A stretch of DNA of 64,000 nt from Roseithermus sacchariphilus. GTDB taxonomy: Bacteria > Bacteroidota > Rhodothermia > Rhodothermales > MEBIC09517. The notes below the pieces were generated by a model, which did not search any database, was not told the origin of the DNA, and was given only the letters and a program-made list of their open reading frames with translations. Of the stretch, positions 18,166 through 27,296 are shown piece after piece; positions within the stretch are counted from its first letter, which is position 1; every line of letters begins with the position of its first letter. The stretch lies in the NCBI GenBank assembly GCA_003285105.1, contig CP030158.1:915447-979446 (forward strand), written 5' to 3'. The translations under genes were made by a program, and so were the position numbers.

Positions 18166-21100
18166 CTTTTCCCCGCAGGCGCGGGGATGACCCGGCTGAT
18201 GGCTGGCGCTACCGCCGGCCCATCTCCTTTTCCCCGCAGGCGCGGGGATGACCCCGGCGGGTGATCCCGTAGGCCGCATCTCTGATGCTTTTCCCCGCAG
18301 GCGCGGGGATGACCCACAGGCCACCCTGATCATCAACGAGCACGACAACTTTTCCCCGCAGGCGCGGGGATGACCCTATGGGATTTGCGAGACGTGCTAC
18401 GGACAGGGACTTTTCCCCGCAGGCGCGGGGATGACCCGGCTGATGGCTGGCGCTACCGCCGGCCCATCTCCTTTTCCCCGCAGGCGCGGGGATGACCCTG
18501 CAGCACGCCAAAGCCCAGCCAGGGCTTATGCCTTTTCCCCGCAGGCGCGGGGATGACCCGACGAGATCATCCCCAACCTGGGGGACGCGACCCTTTTCCC
18601 CGCAGGCGCGGGGATGACCCGTGCCCGGTACACGATGGCGTCCCCGGTAGTGACTTTTCCCCGCAGGCGCGGGGATGACCCCTCGGCGCGCAGCTCTCCG
18701 CGCGCCTCGTCCTCCTTTTCCCCGCAGGCGCGGGGATGACCCCGGGGTGCCGCTGGTGCAGGTGGGCCCGCTGACCTTTTCCCCGCAGGCGCGGGGATGA
18801 CCCGCGCGACCTAGACGTCTTTCTCAAGAGGTTGGCCTTTTCCCCGCAGGCGCGGGGATGACCCGTAGCTCGGACAGGGGCATAGCGGCGGTTGCTGCTT
18901 TTCCCCGCAGGCGCGGGGATGACCCTACTCCCGGATCTACAGCCTAGATCTGGACGATCTTTTCCCCGCAGGCGCGGGGATGACCCTCCGCCTTAAGTGG
19001 GGCCAAGTTGAGCCGATACCTTTTCCCCGCAGGCGCGGGGATGACCCCCCGACAAGGAGCGTCTGCGCGTCGGCCACGTCCTTTTCCCCGCAGGCGCGGG
19101 GATGACCCTCAACGGCGGGGATGAGGTCACGCAGCGCCGTGCTTTTCCCCGCAGGCGCGGGGATGACCCGGCACTCGGCCTCGACGAGGACGCCTACCGT
19201 GCCTTTTCCCCGCAGGCGCGGGGATGACCCTCATTGCCGCCTACCGCGCCGCACTCGACGAGGCTTTTCCCCGCAGGCGCGGGGATGACCCCACGTCGGA
19301 AGAAAAATGAAGCTCGATTTTTCGCTTTTCCCCGCAGGCGCGGGGATGACCCGTCATGACTGAGCAGGACATCATCAGCGCGTACCTTTTCCCCGCAGGC
19401 GCGGGGATGACCCACTTCATGTGCTCACCGACGGCCGCCAGGTCGTCTTTTCCCCGCAGGCGCGGGGATGACCCCGCTAGCTATGGCAAAGCAAGAACAG
19501 CCCGCCACTTTTCCCCGCAGGCGCGGGGATGACCCGTGCCATATCTCACCGCACCCGTGGGGGGTAGCCTTTTCCCCGCAGGCGCGGGGATGACCCTCTT
19601 GGCCGCCTTACTCTCGACGCGCCTGGCTGCTTTTCCCCGCAGGCGCGGGGATGACCCTGGCGGGCAAACACGTCTATGACGAGGCCCGCCTTTTCCCCGC
19701 AGGCGCGGGGATGACCCCTGGCCGGAGGAGGATCATGACTGAGCAGGACACTTTTCCCCGCAGGCGCGGGGATGACCCTCCAGCCAGTATCCTCCTGCCC
19801 CACCCGGTAGGCTTTTCCCCGCAGGCGCGGGGATGACCCTTCCGTCAACAATTTCCGGCCCGTTTTCGGCAACTTTTCCCCGCAGGCGCGGGGATGACCC
19901 GAGCTTCTTATCCTGCTTGTGATCGTCCTCCAGCTTTTCCCCGCAGGCGCGGGGATGACCCCGTGCTATGCAATTACGCAAGAAGAATGCAAGACTTTTC
20001 CCCGCAGGCGCGGGGATGACCCCCGCCCATTGATGACGGCAGCGGCGGCGGGGGACTTTTCCCCGCAGGCGCGGGGATGACCCTGGCAAGGAAACCGAAG
20101 CGGAGGCAGAGGAAACCTTTTCCCCGCAGGCGCGGGGATGACCCGACGGCCGGGGCGTCACGTCGAAGCCTAGTAAACTTTTCCCCGCAGGCGCGGGGAT
20201 GACCCGCGATATTTACGCTATTTTCCTGCCCCTGTTTTCTTTTCCCCGCAGGCGCGGGGATGACCCCTCCGCAGATTCCTTGAATATAAGGGTAGGGATC
20301 TTTTCCCCGCAGGCGCGGGGATGACCCGCATGGCACGCCGTGACCGCCGAAAGGAGCCGCCTTTTCCCCGCAGGCGCGGGGATGACCCCCTAAACCGAAA
20401 CACGCCATGAACACGCCGAAACTTTTCCCCGCAGGCGCGGGGATGACCCCCCAGCCGATGGCGGCGTTTAATCGTTCCATACCTTTTCCCCGCAGGCGCG
20501 GGGATGACCCGTTGCTCCTCTGCTGATTGCGTCGCTGGATGAGCTTTTCCCCGCAGGCGCGGGGATGACCCGTTATTTGCGCCCTTTGTCTGATCGAAGA
20601 AAACCTTTTCCCCGCAGGCGCGGGGATGACCCCCTGGCGGCATCGTCGTAGGCGATGGGGATGACCTTTTCCCCGCAGGCGCGGGGATGACCCCGACCTA
20701 TGCCGTCGACGTGATAGTCCGACCCCCTTTTCCCCGCAGGCGCGGGGATGACCCCCTTCGACCCAGCTTTGAGCCCCATCATGTCGACTTTTCCCCGCAG
20801 GCGCGGGGATGACCCTCTGCGTGGCATGCCGTGACCGGAGAGACGAGCCTTTTCCCCGCAGGCGCGGGGATGACCCTCGGCCTTAAGTGGATCAAAGTTG
20901 AGCCGATACCTTTTCCCCGCAGGCGCGGGGATGACCCCCTGCGGTGCGAGGGGGGGCGTGGGGGCGTCGCCTTTTCCCCGCAGGCGCGGGGATGACCCCA
21001 TTCAATGCGTGCTATAAAGACCTCACCTTCCCTTTTCCCCGCAGGCGCGGGGATGACCCCGGCACAGCGATCACGGTGCGACTCCAAAGTCTCTTTTCCC

Positions 21101-21729
21101 CGCAGGCGCGGGGATGACCCCGTACACCCAGGGGCCGGGGTCGGTGCGCCTGGCTTTTCCCCGCAGGCGCGGGGATGACCCGACCCAGAGCTTCGGCGGG
21201 ACGGTGCTGCAGGACTTTTCCCCGCAGGCGCGGGGATGACCCTACGAAGCCGAGGCCGAATCCGCCATGCTTACGCTTTTCCCCGCAGGCGCGGGGATGA
21301 CCCCCTGGCGGCATCGTCGTAGGCGATGGGGATGACCTTTTCCCCGCAGGCGCGGGGATGACCCCGACCTATGCCGTCGACGTGATAGTCCGACCCCCTT
21401 TTCCCCGCAGGCGCGGGGATGACCCTTGACGAGGCCTCCAAGTTTTCCTCCCCATACACTTTTCCCCGCAGGCGCGGGGATGACCCCGTCGATGGCCCGC
21501 CCTACGGTGTGCCACGAACCTTTTCCCCGCAGGCGCGGGGATGACCCGTATATCGCCAAAGTGGCCGACCCGGCCGGGGGCTTTTCCCCGCAGGCGCGGG
21601 GATGACCCCGTGGACGTGCCGTGTGAGGATGATCCGCGCTGCTTTTCCCCGCAGGTGCGGGGATGACCCGCCCGTGGCAAAGCCTCACCACCGCTCCGGG
21701 TCCTTTCCCCGCAGGCGCGGGGATGACCC
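18166..21729 (+). CRISPR. CRISPR array, 59 repeats / 58 spacers, type I-E style repeat
   Basis: A 28-base repeat beginning CTTTTCCCCGCAGG and ending GCGGGGATGACCC occurs 59 times with a period of 61 bases (33-base spacers). Two spacers are 32 bases: number 25 (19658-19689) and number 58. The repeat has a CCCCGC/GCGGGG stem with a 4-base loop and a 3' ATGACCC tail, the form of type I-E repeats, so crRNA is expected from the plus strand. The last two repeats (21642 and 21702) carry one change each, marking the trailer end. Spacer 1 equals spacer 5, and spacers 41-42 equal 52-53. No cas gene lies in this window. Short reverse-strand frames here are repeat artefacts. Confidence 0.99.
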
Positions 21730-21842
21730 TTCTCGTTTCCGTCGCTGCGCTCGCGGCGGGCTCCTCGCGGCGGGCAGCCGGCGGTGGACCCTTCGACCAT
21801 CGCCCCCGTCCCGGACTGATCTTTTTCCGGCGTCTCCCCTAT

Positions 21843-21888
21843 ACTTCAGGCACCTATTACTTCAGGCACCGGGCGGCCCGGGCCGCCC
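21843..21888. promoter_or_regulatory. Direct repeat and palindrome ahead of the threonine deaminase gene
   Basis: ACTTCAGGCACC occurs twice, at 21843-21854 and 21859-21870 (16-base spacing), immediately followed by an 18-base perfect palindrome GGGCGGCCCGGGCCGCCC at 21871-21888. They lie 47-92 bases before the gene start and may be an operator with a hairpin. Nothing else is evident in the 205 bases after the CRISPR array. Confidence 0.35.
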
Positions 21889-21934
21889 GGGCGGCCGCCC
21901 CATCCCACCGCCTTTCTCCCTCTACGTCCCCCCC

Positions 21935-23173
21935 ATGCCCGTATCCGACACCTCCTCCCTCGCCATCACGTTCAGCGACATCGAAGCGGCTGCGGACGCC
22001 CTGCAGGGGCAGGTCGCGCGGACCCCCTGCATGGCTTCACGGAAGCTCTCGGAGCAGACCGGGGCGACGGTGGTCGTCAAGCTGGAAAACCTTCAGTATA
22101 CCGGCGCCTTCAAAGAGCGCGGAGCCTTCAACAAGCTCCGGTCGCTGACGGCCGCAGAGCGGGCGCGGGGCGTCATTGCCCAGTCCGCCGGCAACCATGC
22201 CCAGGGCGTCGCCTATCACGCCCGGCGCCTCGGCATCCGGGCCGTCATCGTCATGCCCCGGCACACCCCCTACGTCAAAGTCGAACGCACGCGCAGCTTC
22301 GGCGCCGAGGTGCTCCTCCACGGCGAGACGTTCGACGAGACGCGGGCGCTGACCGACCGGCTGATCGAAGAGCAGGGCCTGTGCCTCGTCCATCCCTACG
22401 ACGACCCGCTCGTCATCGCCGGGCAGGGCACGATCGGGCTGGAGATGCTGGAGGATCACCCGGACCTGGACGTGCTGATCGTCCCCATCGGTGGAGGCGG
22501 ACTGATCGCCGGCATCGCCGTGGCCGTGAAAACACGCCGGCCGAACCTGACGATCGTCGGGGTACAGACCGAGCGCTTCCCGTCGATGCGGCAGGCCCTC
22601 GACGGCGTCCCGATCCTCACCGGCACCTCGACCATCGCCGAGGGCATCGCCGTCAAGCAACCCGGGCGGCTGACGCTGCCCATCGTCCGGCAGCTCGTGG
22701 ACGACGTCGTCCTCGTCGGCGAGGCGGACATCGAGCGCGCCGTGCTGTCGTTCCTGCAGGAGGAGAAGCTGGTGGCCGAAGGCGCCGGCGCTGCGGGCCT
22801 GGCCGCCCTGATGAAGTACCCCGACCGCTTTGCCGGCCGGCGCGTCGGGCTCGTGCTCTGCGGCGGCAACATCGACCTGATGGTGCTCTCTTCGATCATC
22901 CAGCGCGGCCTGGCCCGCAGCGGCCGCCTCGTCCGCCTCCGCATCCAGATGCGCGACGTGCCGGGCTCGCTGGCCGGCGCGTTGACCCACATCGCCGAAA
23001 CCGGCGCCAGCGTCGTCGAGGTGCACCATCAGCGCACCTTCACGACGCTACCGGTAGAGGTGGCCGAGCTGGAGATCGAGCTCATCACGCGCGGCCGCCG
23101 CCACGTGCAGGAGATCGTCGAACGGCTCCAGCAACACGGCTACACCGTCTTCGTCGACGACCGGCAGGGGTGA
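21935..23173 (+). CDS. ilvA: Threonine ammonia-lyase (threonine deaminase) with ACT domain
   Basis: 412 residues. It converts threonine to 2-oxobutanoate and ammonia using PLP, the entry into isoleucine synthesis or threonine breakdown. The PLP lysine is Lys60 in GAFKERGA, the substrate loop is SAGNHAQGVA, and the phosphate-binding loop is GGGGLIAG. Residues ~330-412 form an ACT-like domain (RIQMRDVPGSLAGALTHIAE). The length fits the shorter single-ACT form, so catabolic (tdcB-like) use is possible. The ATG at 21935 was chosen because the frame upstream runs through the CRISPR trailer. Confidence 0.9.
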   Translation: MPVSDTSSLAITFSDIEAAADALQGQVARTPCMASRKLSEQTGATVVVKLENLQYTGAFKERGAFNKLRSLTAAERARGVIAQSAGNHAQGVAYHARRLGIRAVIVMPRHTPYVKVERTRSFGAEVLLHGETFDETRALTDRLIEEQGLCLVHPYDDPLVIAGQGTIGLEMLEDHPDLDVLIVPIGGGGLIAGIAVAVKTRRPNLTIVGVQTERFPSMRQALDGVPILTGTSTIAEGIAVKQPGRLTLPIVRQLVDDVVLVGEADIERAVLSFLQEEKLVAEGAGAAGLAALMKYPDRFAGRRVGLVLCGGNIDLMVLSSIIQRGLARSGRLVRLRIQMRDVPGSLAGALTHIAETGASVVEVHHQRTFTTLPVEVAELEIELITRGRRHVQEIVERLQQHGYTVFVDDRQG

Positions 23174-23187
23174 GGTCCGGGACGACG

Positions 23188-23222
23188 GGCGGGCCGGGGA
23201 TGCGTGGTCCCGCCGGCCCGCC
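23188..23222. terminator. GC-rich hairpin between convergent genes
   Basis: GGCGGGCCGG (23188-23197) pairs perfectly with CCGGCCCGCC (23213-23222) around a 15-base loop, in the 57-base gap between the convergent threonine deaminase and protease genes. There is no T-run, so it may act as a bidirectional pause or Rho-dependent end site. Confidence 0.45.
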
Positions 23223-23230
23223 GCCCTGCC

Positions 23231-24958
23231 TCAGTCGCCGCGGCCGGAGAGGGTTTGTGCCAGCTCGACGGCGCGGTAGGCATTGACGACGCCGCCCGTG
23301 GCCGAAAGGCTGCCGAAGGGCACGAGCCGGTCGCTGCCGGGGCGGACGACCTCGCGGTCCGGGTAGGCGGTCACGGAGCGGAGCAGGATGTCCTTCACCT
23401 GCGTGGCCGTCAGGTCGGGGAAATACGCCATGAGCAGGGCCGCCACGCCCGAGACGACCGGCGCGGCCATGCTGGTGCCGTTGCGCGCGCCGTAGGTAGA
23501 GCCCGGCAACGTGGAGTAGATGTCGACCCCGGGCGCGAAGAGATCGACCGATGCCGCGCCGAAGTTGCTGAACGAGGCGACGAACTCGGGCGGCGGCTCC
23601 CAGGAGACGGCGCCGACGGTGAGCCAGTGGGCAGCGGCCCCGCCGTCGAGGTACGTCTTCATGGGATAGTTGGCGGTGGAATCCACGTTGGCGGCATCGT
23701 TGCCGGCGGCGTGGACCATCAGCACACCGCGGGCGTCGGCATAGCGCACGGCCGCATCCACGGCCTCCTTCTGCGGCGAATAGGCCTTGCCGAAGCTCAT
23801 GTTGATGATGTGCGCGCCGTTGTCGGCGGCATAGCGGATGGCATTGGCCACGTCCTTGTCCCGCTCGTCGCCGTCGGGCACGGCGCGCAGGATCATCACC
23901 TGCACCGGGGCGATGCCGTCGATCCCCACGCCGTTGTCCCGCTCGGCGGCGATGATGCCGGCCACGTGCGTGCCGTGCTCGGCGTCGGGGCCGGTGACGT
24001 CGTTGTTGCCGTAGAATCGCTCGGAGAGGTCGTCGTAGTCATCGCCCACGATGGGGCGCGGGTCGAAGTCCGGGTTGAGGCGGTACTGGAGGTCGACGCG
24101 CAGGTGCTCCTCGGCCTGGACGAGATCGTCTTCGGTGGCGCCCATCTGCAGGAGGAACAGGTAGATGTCCCGCGCCTGGACGAGGGCTTCCTCGCTGTCG
24201 TCGATCGCCATCAGGTCGTCGAACGTGATGTCGTCCTTGCCGAAGTGCTCCCGGAGCCGCCGGCTGGCCTCCGAGAAGGCCCCGAGGAACGACGCGATGC
24301 CGCGGTAATTCTGCTCGGCCTCCTCGACGCGTCGGCGGTAGGCCGCCTCGATGTCCTGATAGCGGGCGAAGGCGGCCCGCTCGGACGGGGGCAGTTGCTC
24401 GGGGTCGGCATCGGCGAAGCGCCGGCTCAGCTCGGCGTAGAGCCGGGTGACCTCGTAGGTATCGTACTGCACGTTCTCGCCGTCCGGCCCGCCGATGAAG
24501 TTCCAGCCGTGGACGTCGTCCACGTAGCCGTTGCCGTCGTCGTCGAGGCCGTTGCCCGGCACCTCGTCCTCGTTGACCCACAGCACGTTGCGCAGGTCCA
24601 CGTGGGCGGTGTCGACGCCGCCGTCGATGACGGCGACGACGACGGGCCGTGCGGGGGCGCGGTCATGCAGGAGCGTCTGATACGTCCGTTCCACCCGGGC
24701 CCCGTCGAAGCCGTCCGTGTCGGGATCCAGCAGGAACCAGTCCTCCGGCGCAGCCAGGACCGGCGCTTCGTCCGGCTCCGGCAGCGGCTCCGCGCCGGGC
24801 GCCTCGGCATCGGGGGCCTCGGTGCCCGGGGTACCGGCCTCGGCCACGTCGGTGACGGGCGGCGGGGTGGCCTCACCGGCAGCGGGCGGGCGCGTCGAGC
24901 TACAGCGCGCCAGCGCCAGAACCAGCGCCAGGGCGACGAAAAACGTGCGTTTGTTCAT
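23231..24958 (-). CDS. Secreted subtilisin-like serine protease (S8), probable lipoprotein
   Basis: 575 residues from the ATG at 24958. The N terminus MNKRTFFVALALVLALARCSS is a signal peptide with a Cys at a lipobox-like site (LARC; Arg at -1 is unusual). A Pro/Glu/Ala-rich linker follows. The catalytic triad is Asp112 (VIDGGVD), His331 (HGTHVAG) and Ser496 (NGTSMAAP). The Asp-His distance of about 220 residues is far more than in subtilisin and contains a helical insertion. Secreted or surface-anchored protein degradation is expected. It is convergent with the threonine deaminase gene. Confidence 0.92.
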   Translation of the reverse strand: MNKRTFFVALALVLALARCSSTRPPAAGEATPPPVTDVAEAGTPGTEAPDAEAPGAEPLPEPDEAPVLAAPEDWFLLDPDTDGFDGARVERTYQTLLHDRAPARPVVVAVIDGGVDTAHVDLRNVLWVNEDEVPGNGLDDDGNGYVDDVHGWNFIGGPDGENVQYDTYEVTRLYAELSRRFADADPEQLPPSERAAFARYQDIEAAYRRRVEEAEQNYRGIASFLGAFSEASRRLREHFGKDDITFDDLMAIDDSEEALVQARDIYLFLLQMGATEDDLVQAEEHLRVDLQYRLNPDFDPRPIVGDDYDDLSERFYGNNDVTGPDAEHGTHVAGIIAAERDNGVGIDGIAPVQVMILRAVPDGDERDKDVANAIRYAADNGAHIINMSFGKAYSPQKEAVDAAVRYADARGVLMVHAAGNDAANVDSTANYPMKTYLDGGAAAHWLTVGAVSWEPPPEFVASFSNFGAASVDLFAPGVDIYSTLPGSTYGARNGTSMAAPVVSGVAALLMAYFPDLTATQVKDILLRSVTAYPDREVVRPGSDRLVPFGSLSATGGVVNAYRAVELAQTLSGRGD

Positions 24959-25151
24959 GATCGGATGGGCAGATGCAACGGCAGAGAGCACGGAGGCCGC
25001 GGATACGGGCGGGCGGGCACACGCCGGCGTGTGGGCGACGGCGAGGCGGGTGCGGCCCGGCCGCAGGCCGCCCGTGGACGGGTGTGCAGACACGCCCTAA
25101 CGCCCGGAACCGGTTCCGGTTGCGTCGCCGGGGTAACGGCCCCGCCTCACC

Positions 25152-25859
25152 TCAGAGGGAGGCCTCGTACCCGAGCCGATCGAGCACGGCGGCCTTGTAG
25201 GTGCGGCCGATGGGCAACGTCGTATCCCCCAGCCGAACCGACTCGGCCGTAAACGCCGTCAGATGCTGCCGGGCGATGAGATACGAGCGGTGAATGCGGA
25301 GGAAACCGTGGGGCGCCAGCTCCTCGGCCAGCACCCGCAGCCGCTGTTTGCTGATGACCACCCGCTCCGTCGTGTGGATGCGGACGTAATCGCTCACGCT
25401 CTCGACGTAGCGAATCGCATCGATCGGCAGGGAAACGACCTGCCGGTCGGCCCGGACGTTGAGCCGCGCCGGCTCGGCGGGCGGCCCCTGCGTGGGCGGC
25501 TCTGTGCCGCCCGCGCGGCGGCGGGCTTTCTCGAGCGCCTGCATCAGCCGGGGCAGGGAGATGGGCTTGAGCAGATAATCGACGACGTCCAGTTCATAGC
25601 CCTCCAGCGCATACTCGCGGTGGGCCGTGGTGAGGATGATCGGGGGCGGTCGGTGCAACACCCGAATCAGGTCGAGACCCGTCAGATGCGGCATCTGAAT
25701 GTCGAGAAAGACCACATCTACCGGGTGCCGGCGGAGCGCCTCGCGTGCGGCGATGGCGCTGGAACACACGGCCACGACCTCCACCCCGGGCAGGGTGGCC
25801 AGGTGGGTTTCGAGCACGCGGATGGCCAGCGGCTCGTCATCTACGATCAGGCACCGCAT
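25152..25859 (-). CDS. LytTR-family response regulator
   Basis: 235 residues. Receiver domain 1-~115 has the acidic pocket DDE near residue 7, the phosphoacceptor Asp53 in VVFLDIQMP, and the conserved LTTAH and YLLKPI. Residues ~135-235 form a LytTR DNA-binding domain (VVSLPIDAIRYVESVSDYVRI, RIHRSYLIARQHL). Its start overlaps the end of the sensor kinase gene by 23 bases, so the two are translationally linked and form a LytS/LytR-type pair. Target promoters are unknown. Confidence 0.95.
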   Translation of the reverse strand: MRCLIVDDEPLAIRVLETHLATLPGVEVVAVCSSAIAAREALRRHPVDVVFLDIQMPHLTGLDLIRVLHRPPPIILTTAHREYALEGYELDVVDYLLKPISLPRLMQALEKARRRAGGTEPPTQGPPAEPARLNVRADRQVVSLPIDAIRYVESVSDYVRIHTTERVVISKQRLRVLAEELAPHGFLRIHRSYLIARQHLTAFTAESVRLGDTTLPIGRTYKAAVLDRLGYEASL

Positions 25860-27012
25860 GGGCAGGCTGGGCGATCAGGTTCAGGAAAAGCACGACGTCG
25901 AAACGGTCCGGCTCGTCGCGGATCGTCAGGTGGTGAGCCTCCGGGTAGAGGAGCGCCAGGCGTCGCCGCACGTTGGCCAGCCCGATGCCCTCGCCCCCGG
26001 CCGGAGCCGGAGCGGCCGGAGCCGGAGCGGCCGGAGCCGGAGCGGACGGAGCCGGAGCGGACGGAGCCGAGGCACACGGCTTGCTGTTCGAGGCGCGGAA
26101 GGTCAGCCGGTCCCCGCTGCGGGTGAGGACGATCTCCACCCATCCGCCGGCCGGATCGCGGCTGAGGCCGTGCTTGACGCTGTTCTCGACGAACGGCAGC
26201 AACAGCAGCGGTGCTATGCTGGCCCCTTCGAGGGGCCCCTCGGTCCGAAACCGGAGCGAAGCCGGATCGGCGTAGCGGAGCCGCTCCAGGGCCAGATAGC
26301 TGGCGAGGTGTGCTACTTCCTGCACCAGCGGGACCACCGGCTTCGCGCCCTGATACAGCAGATAGTCCAGCAGATCCGCCAGGCGTAGCACGGCATCCGG
26401 TGCCTGCTCCGAGCGCGTCAGCGTGAGGCTGTAGAGGTTGTTGAGCGTGTTGAAGAGAAAGTGCGGATGGATCTGGGCCTTGAGCAACTGCAGCTCGGCC
26501 TCCTTGAGCTTGAGTTCCGCTTCGAGGCGCGCCTGCCGGAGCCGCGCGTTGGCCTGCTGCGCCTGGTACCACCGCTCCACCAGGTCGGCCGCCACAACGA
26601 GAAGCACGACGAGGTACATCCCCGCCAGCAGCTTGAGGATGTCGAACGCGGCCGGATTCATCGACCCCATGCGAAACCCGGCGATGGTCGTGAAGATGCC
26701 CGTTGCCACCAGCAGCTCCAGGTAGACGGACACGACGAGCGTGTAGGCGACGTAGAGGGCAAAGAAGCCATAACGCCGCCGGAGCAGGTAGCGCGGGATG
26801 AGTACCCGCGTCAGGAAGTAGGCCGTGCCGATGGTGACGGGCAGCAGCAGGCTTACGAACACCAGGCTCGGCCCCAGGGCCCCTTCTGCCCGACCGAAGT
26901 AGCCGGTGTAGAACACGAACACGACCACCCAGAACAGCCCGTGCCCCAGCCGCCGCCGCCAGCGTCCTCCGGCGACCCTCCAGGGCTGGCGTAACCAGGC
27001 AGGCACAGGCAT
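25837..27012 (-). CDS. LytS-type sensor histidine kinase with repeat-bearing ATP lid
   Basis: 391 residues. About four transmembrane helices (roughly 27-40, 47-70, 82-105, 121-143) are followed by a coiled coil (ARLRQARLEAELKLKEAELQLLKAQ) and the His_kinase domain with His184 in IHPHFLFNTLNNL. The ATP-binding part has the N box PFVENSVKHG and the G box GEGIGLANVRRRL. Between them, at residues ~313-338, sits a run of Ala-Pro/Ser-Ala-Pro repeats encoded by 15-base tandem repeats, in the place of the ATP lid. No extracellular sensing domain is visible, so it may sense the membrane state. Confidence 0.92.
   Translation of the reverse strand: MPVPAWLRQPWRVAGGRWRRRLGHGLFWVVVFVFYTGYFGRAEGALGPSLVFVSLLLPVTIGTAYFLTRVLIPRYLLRRRYGFFALYVAYTLVVSVYLELLVATGIFTTIAGFRMGSMNPAAFDILKLLAGMYLVVLLVVAADLVERWYQAQQANARLRQARLEAELKLKEAELQLLKAQIHPHFLFNTLNNLYSLTLTRSEQAPDAVLRLADLLDYLLYQGAKPVVPLVQEVAHLASYLALERLRYADPASLRFRTEGPLEGASIAPLLLLPFVENSVKHGLSRDPAGGWVEIVLTRSGDRLTFRASNSKPCASAPSAPAPSAPAPAAPAPAAPAPAGGEGIGLANVRRRLALLYPEAHHLTIRDEPDRFDVVLFLNLIAQPAHAVPDRR
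26003..26062. repeat. 15-base tandem repeat inside the sensor kinase gene
   Basis: Four consecutive copies of GGAGCCGGAGCGG(C/A)C, each 15 bases (26003, 26018, 26033, 26048), with partial units at both sides. Because the unit is a multiple of three, gain or loss of copies keeps the kinase frame and only changes the length of the Ala/Pro linker. Copies 1-2 and 3-4 are identical in pairs, suggesting recent slippage. Confidence 0.9.
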
Positions 27013-27296
27013 GAACCGAAAGGCAGAGCAGACACGAAAAGCACGAACCCCGCTTGTACGAGAGGAAACCGCATGCGGTCCGTTGGCCCCGCTTCCCGTC
27101 GATGAAGGGGGGCTCTTCGTCGGCGAACAGCATTCGTCGACGCTGGAACGTCGTTCACGGGCGCGCCGGCTCCGCCATCGACATCGAGCAGCCCTTCGTC
27201 GAACCGGCCTTGCTCAGGCGGATCGGGTGCCTAGATTACCGACCAGACGACGGCCTTGCATGCCGGTCTTCCCTGCCTCTAACCCCTGTTCTACCC

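Noticed and set aside
18166-21729. Self-targeting spacers
   Set aside because: By eye I found no spacer that matches another place in this window; a proper search of the whole genome was not possible.
18100-21800. Many reverse-strand frames with HPRACGEK-type periodic peptides
   Set aside because: They are translations of the CRISPR repeats, not proteins.
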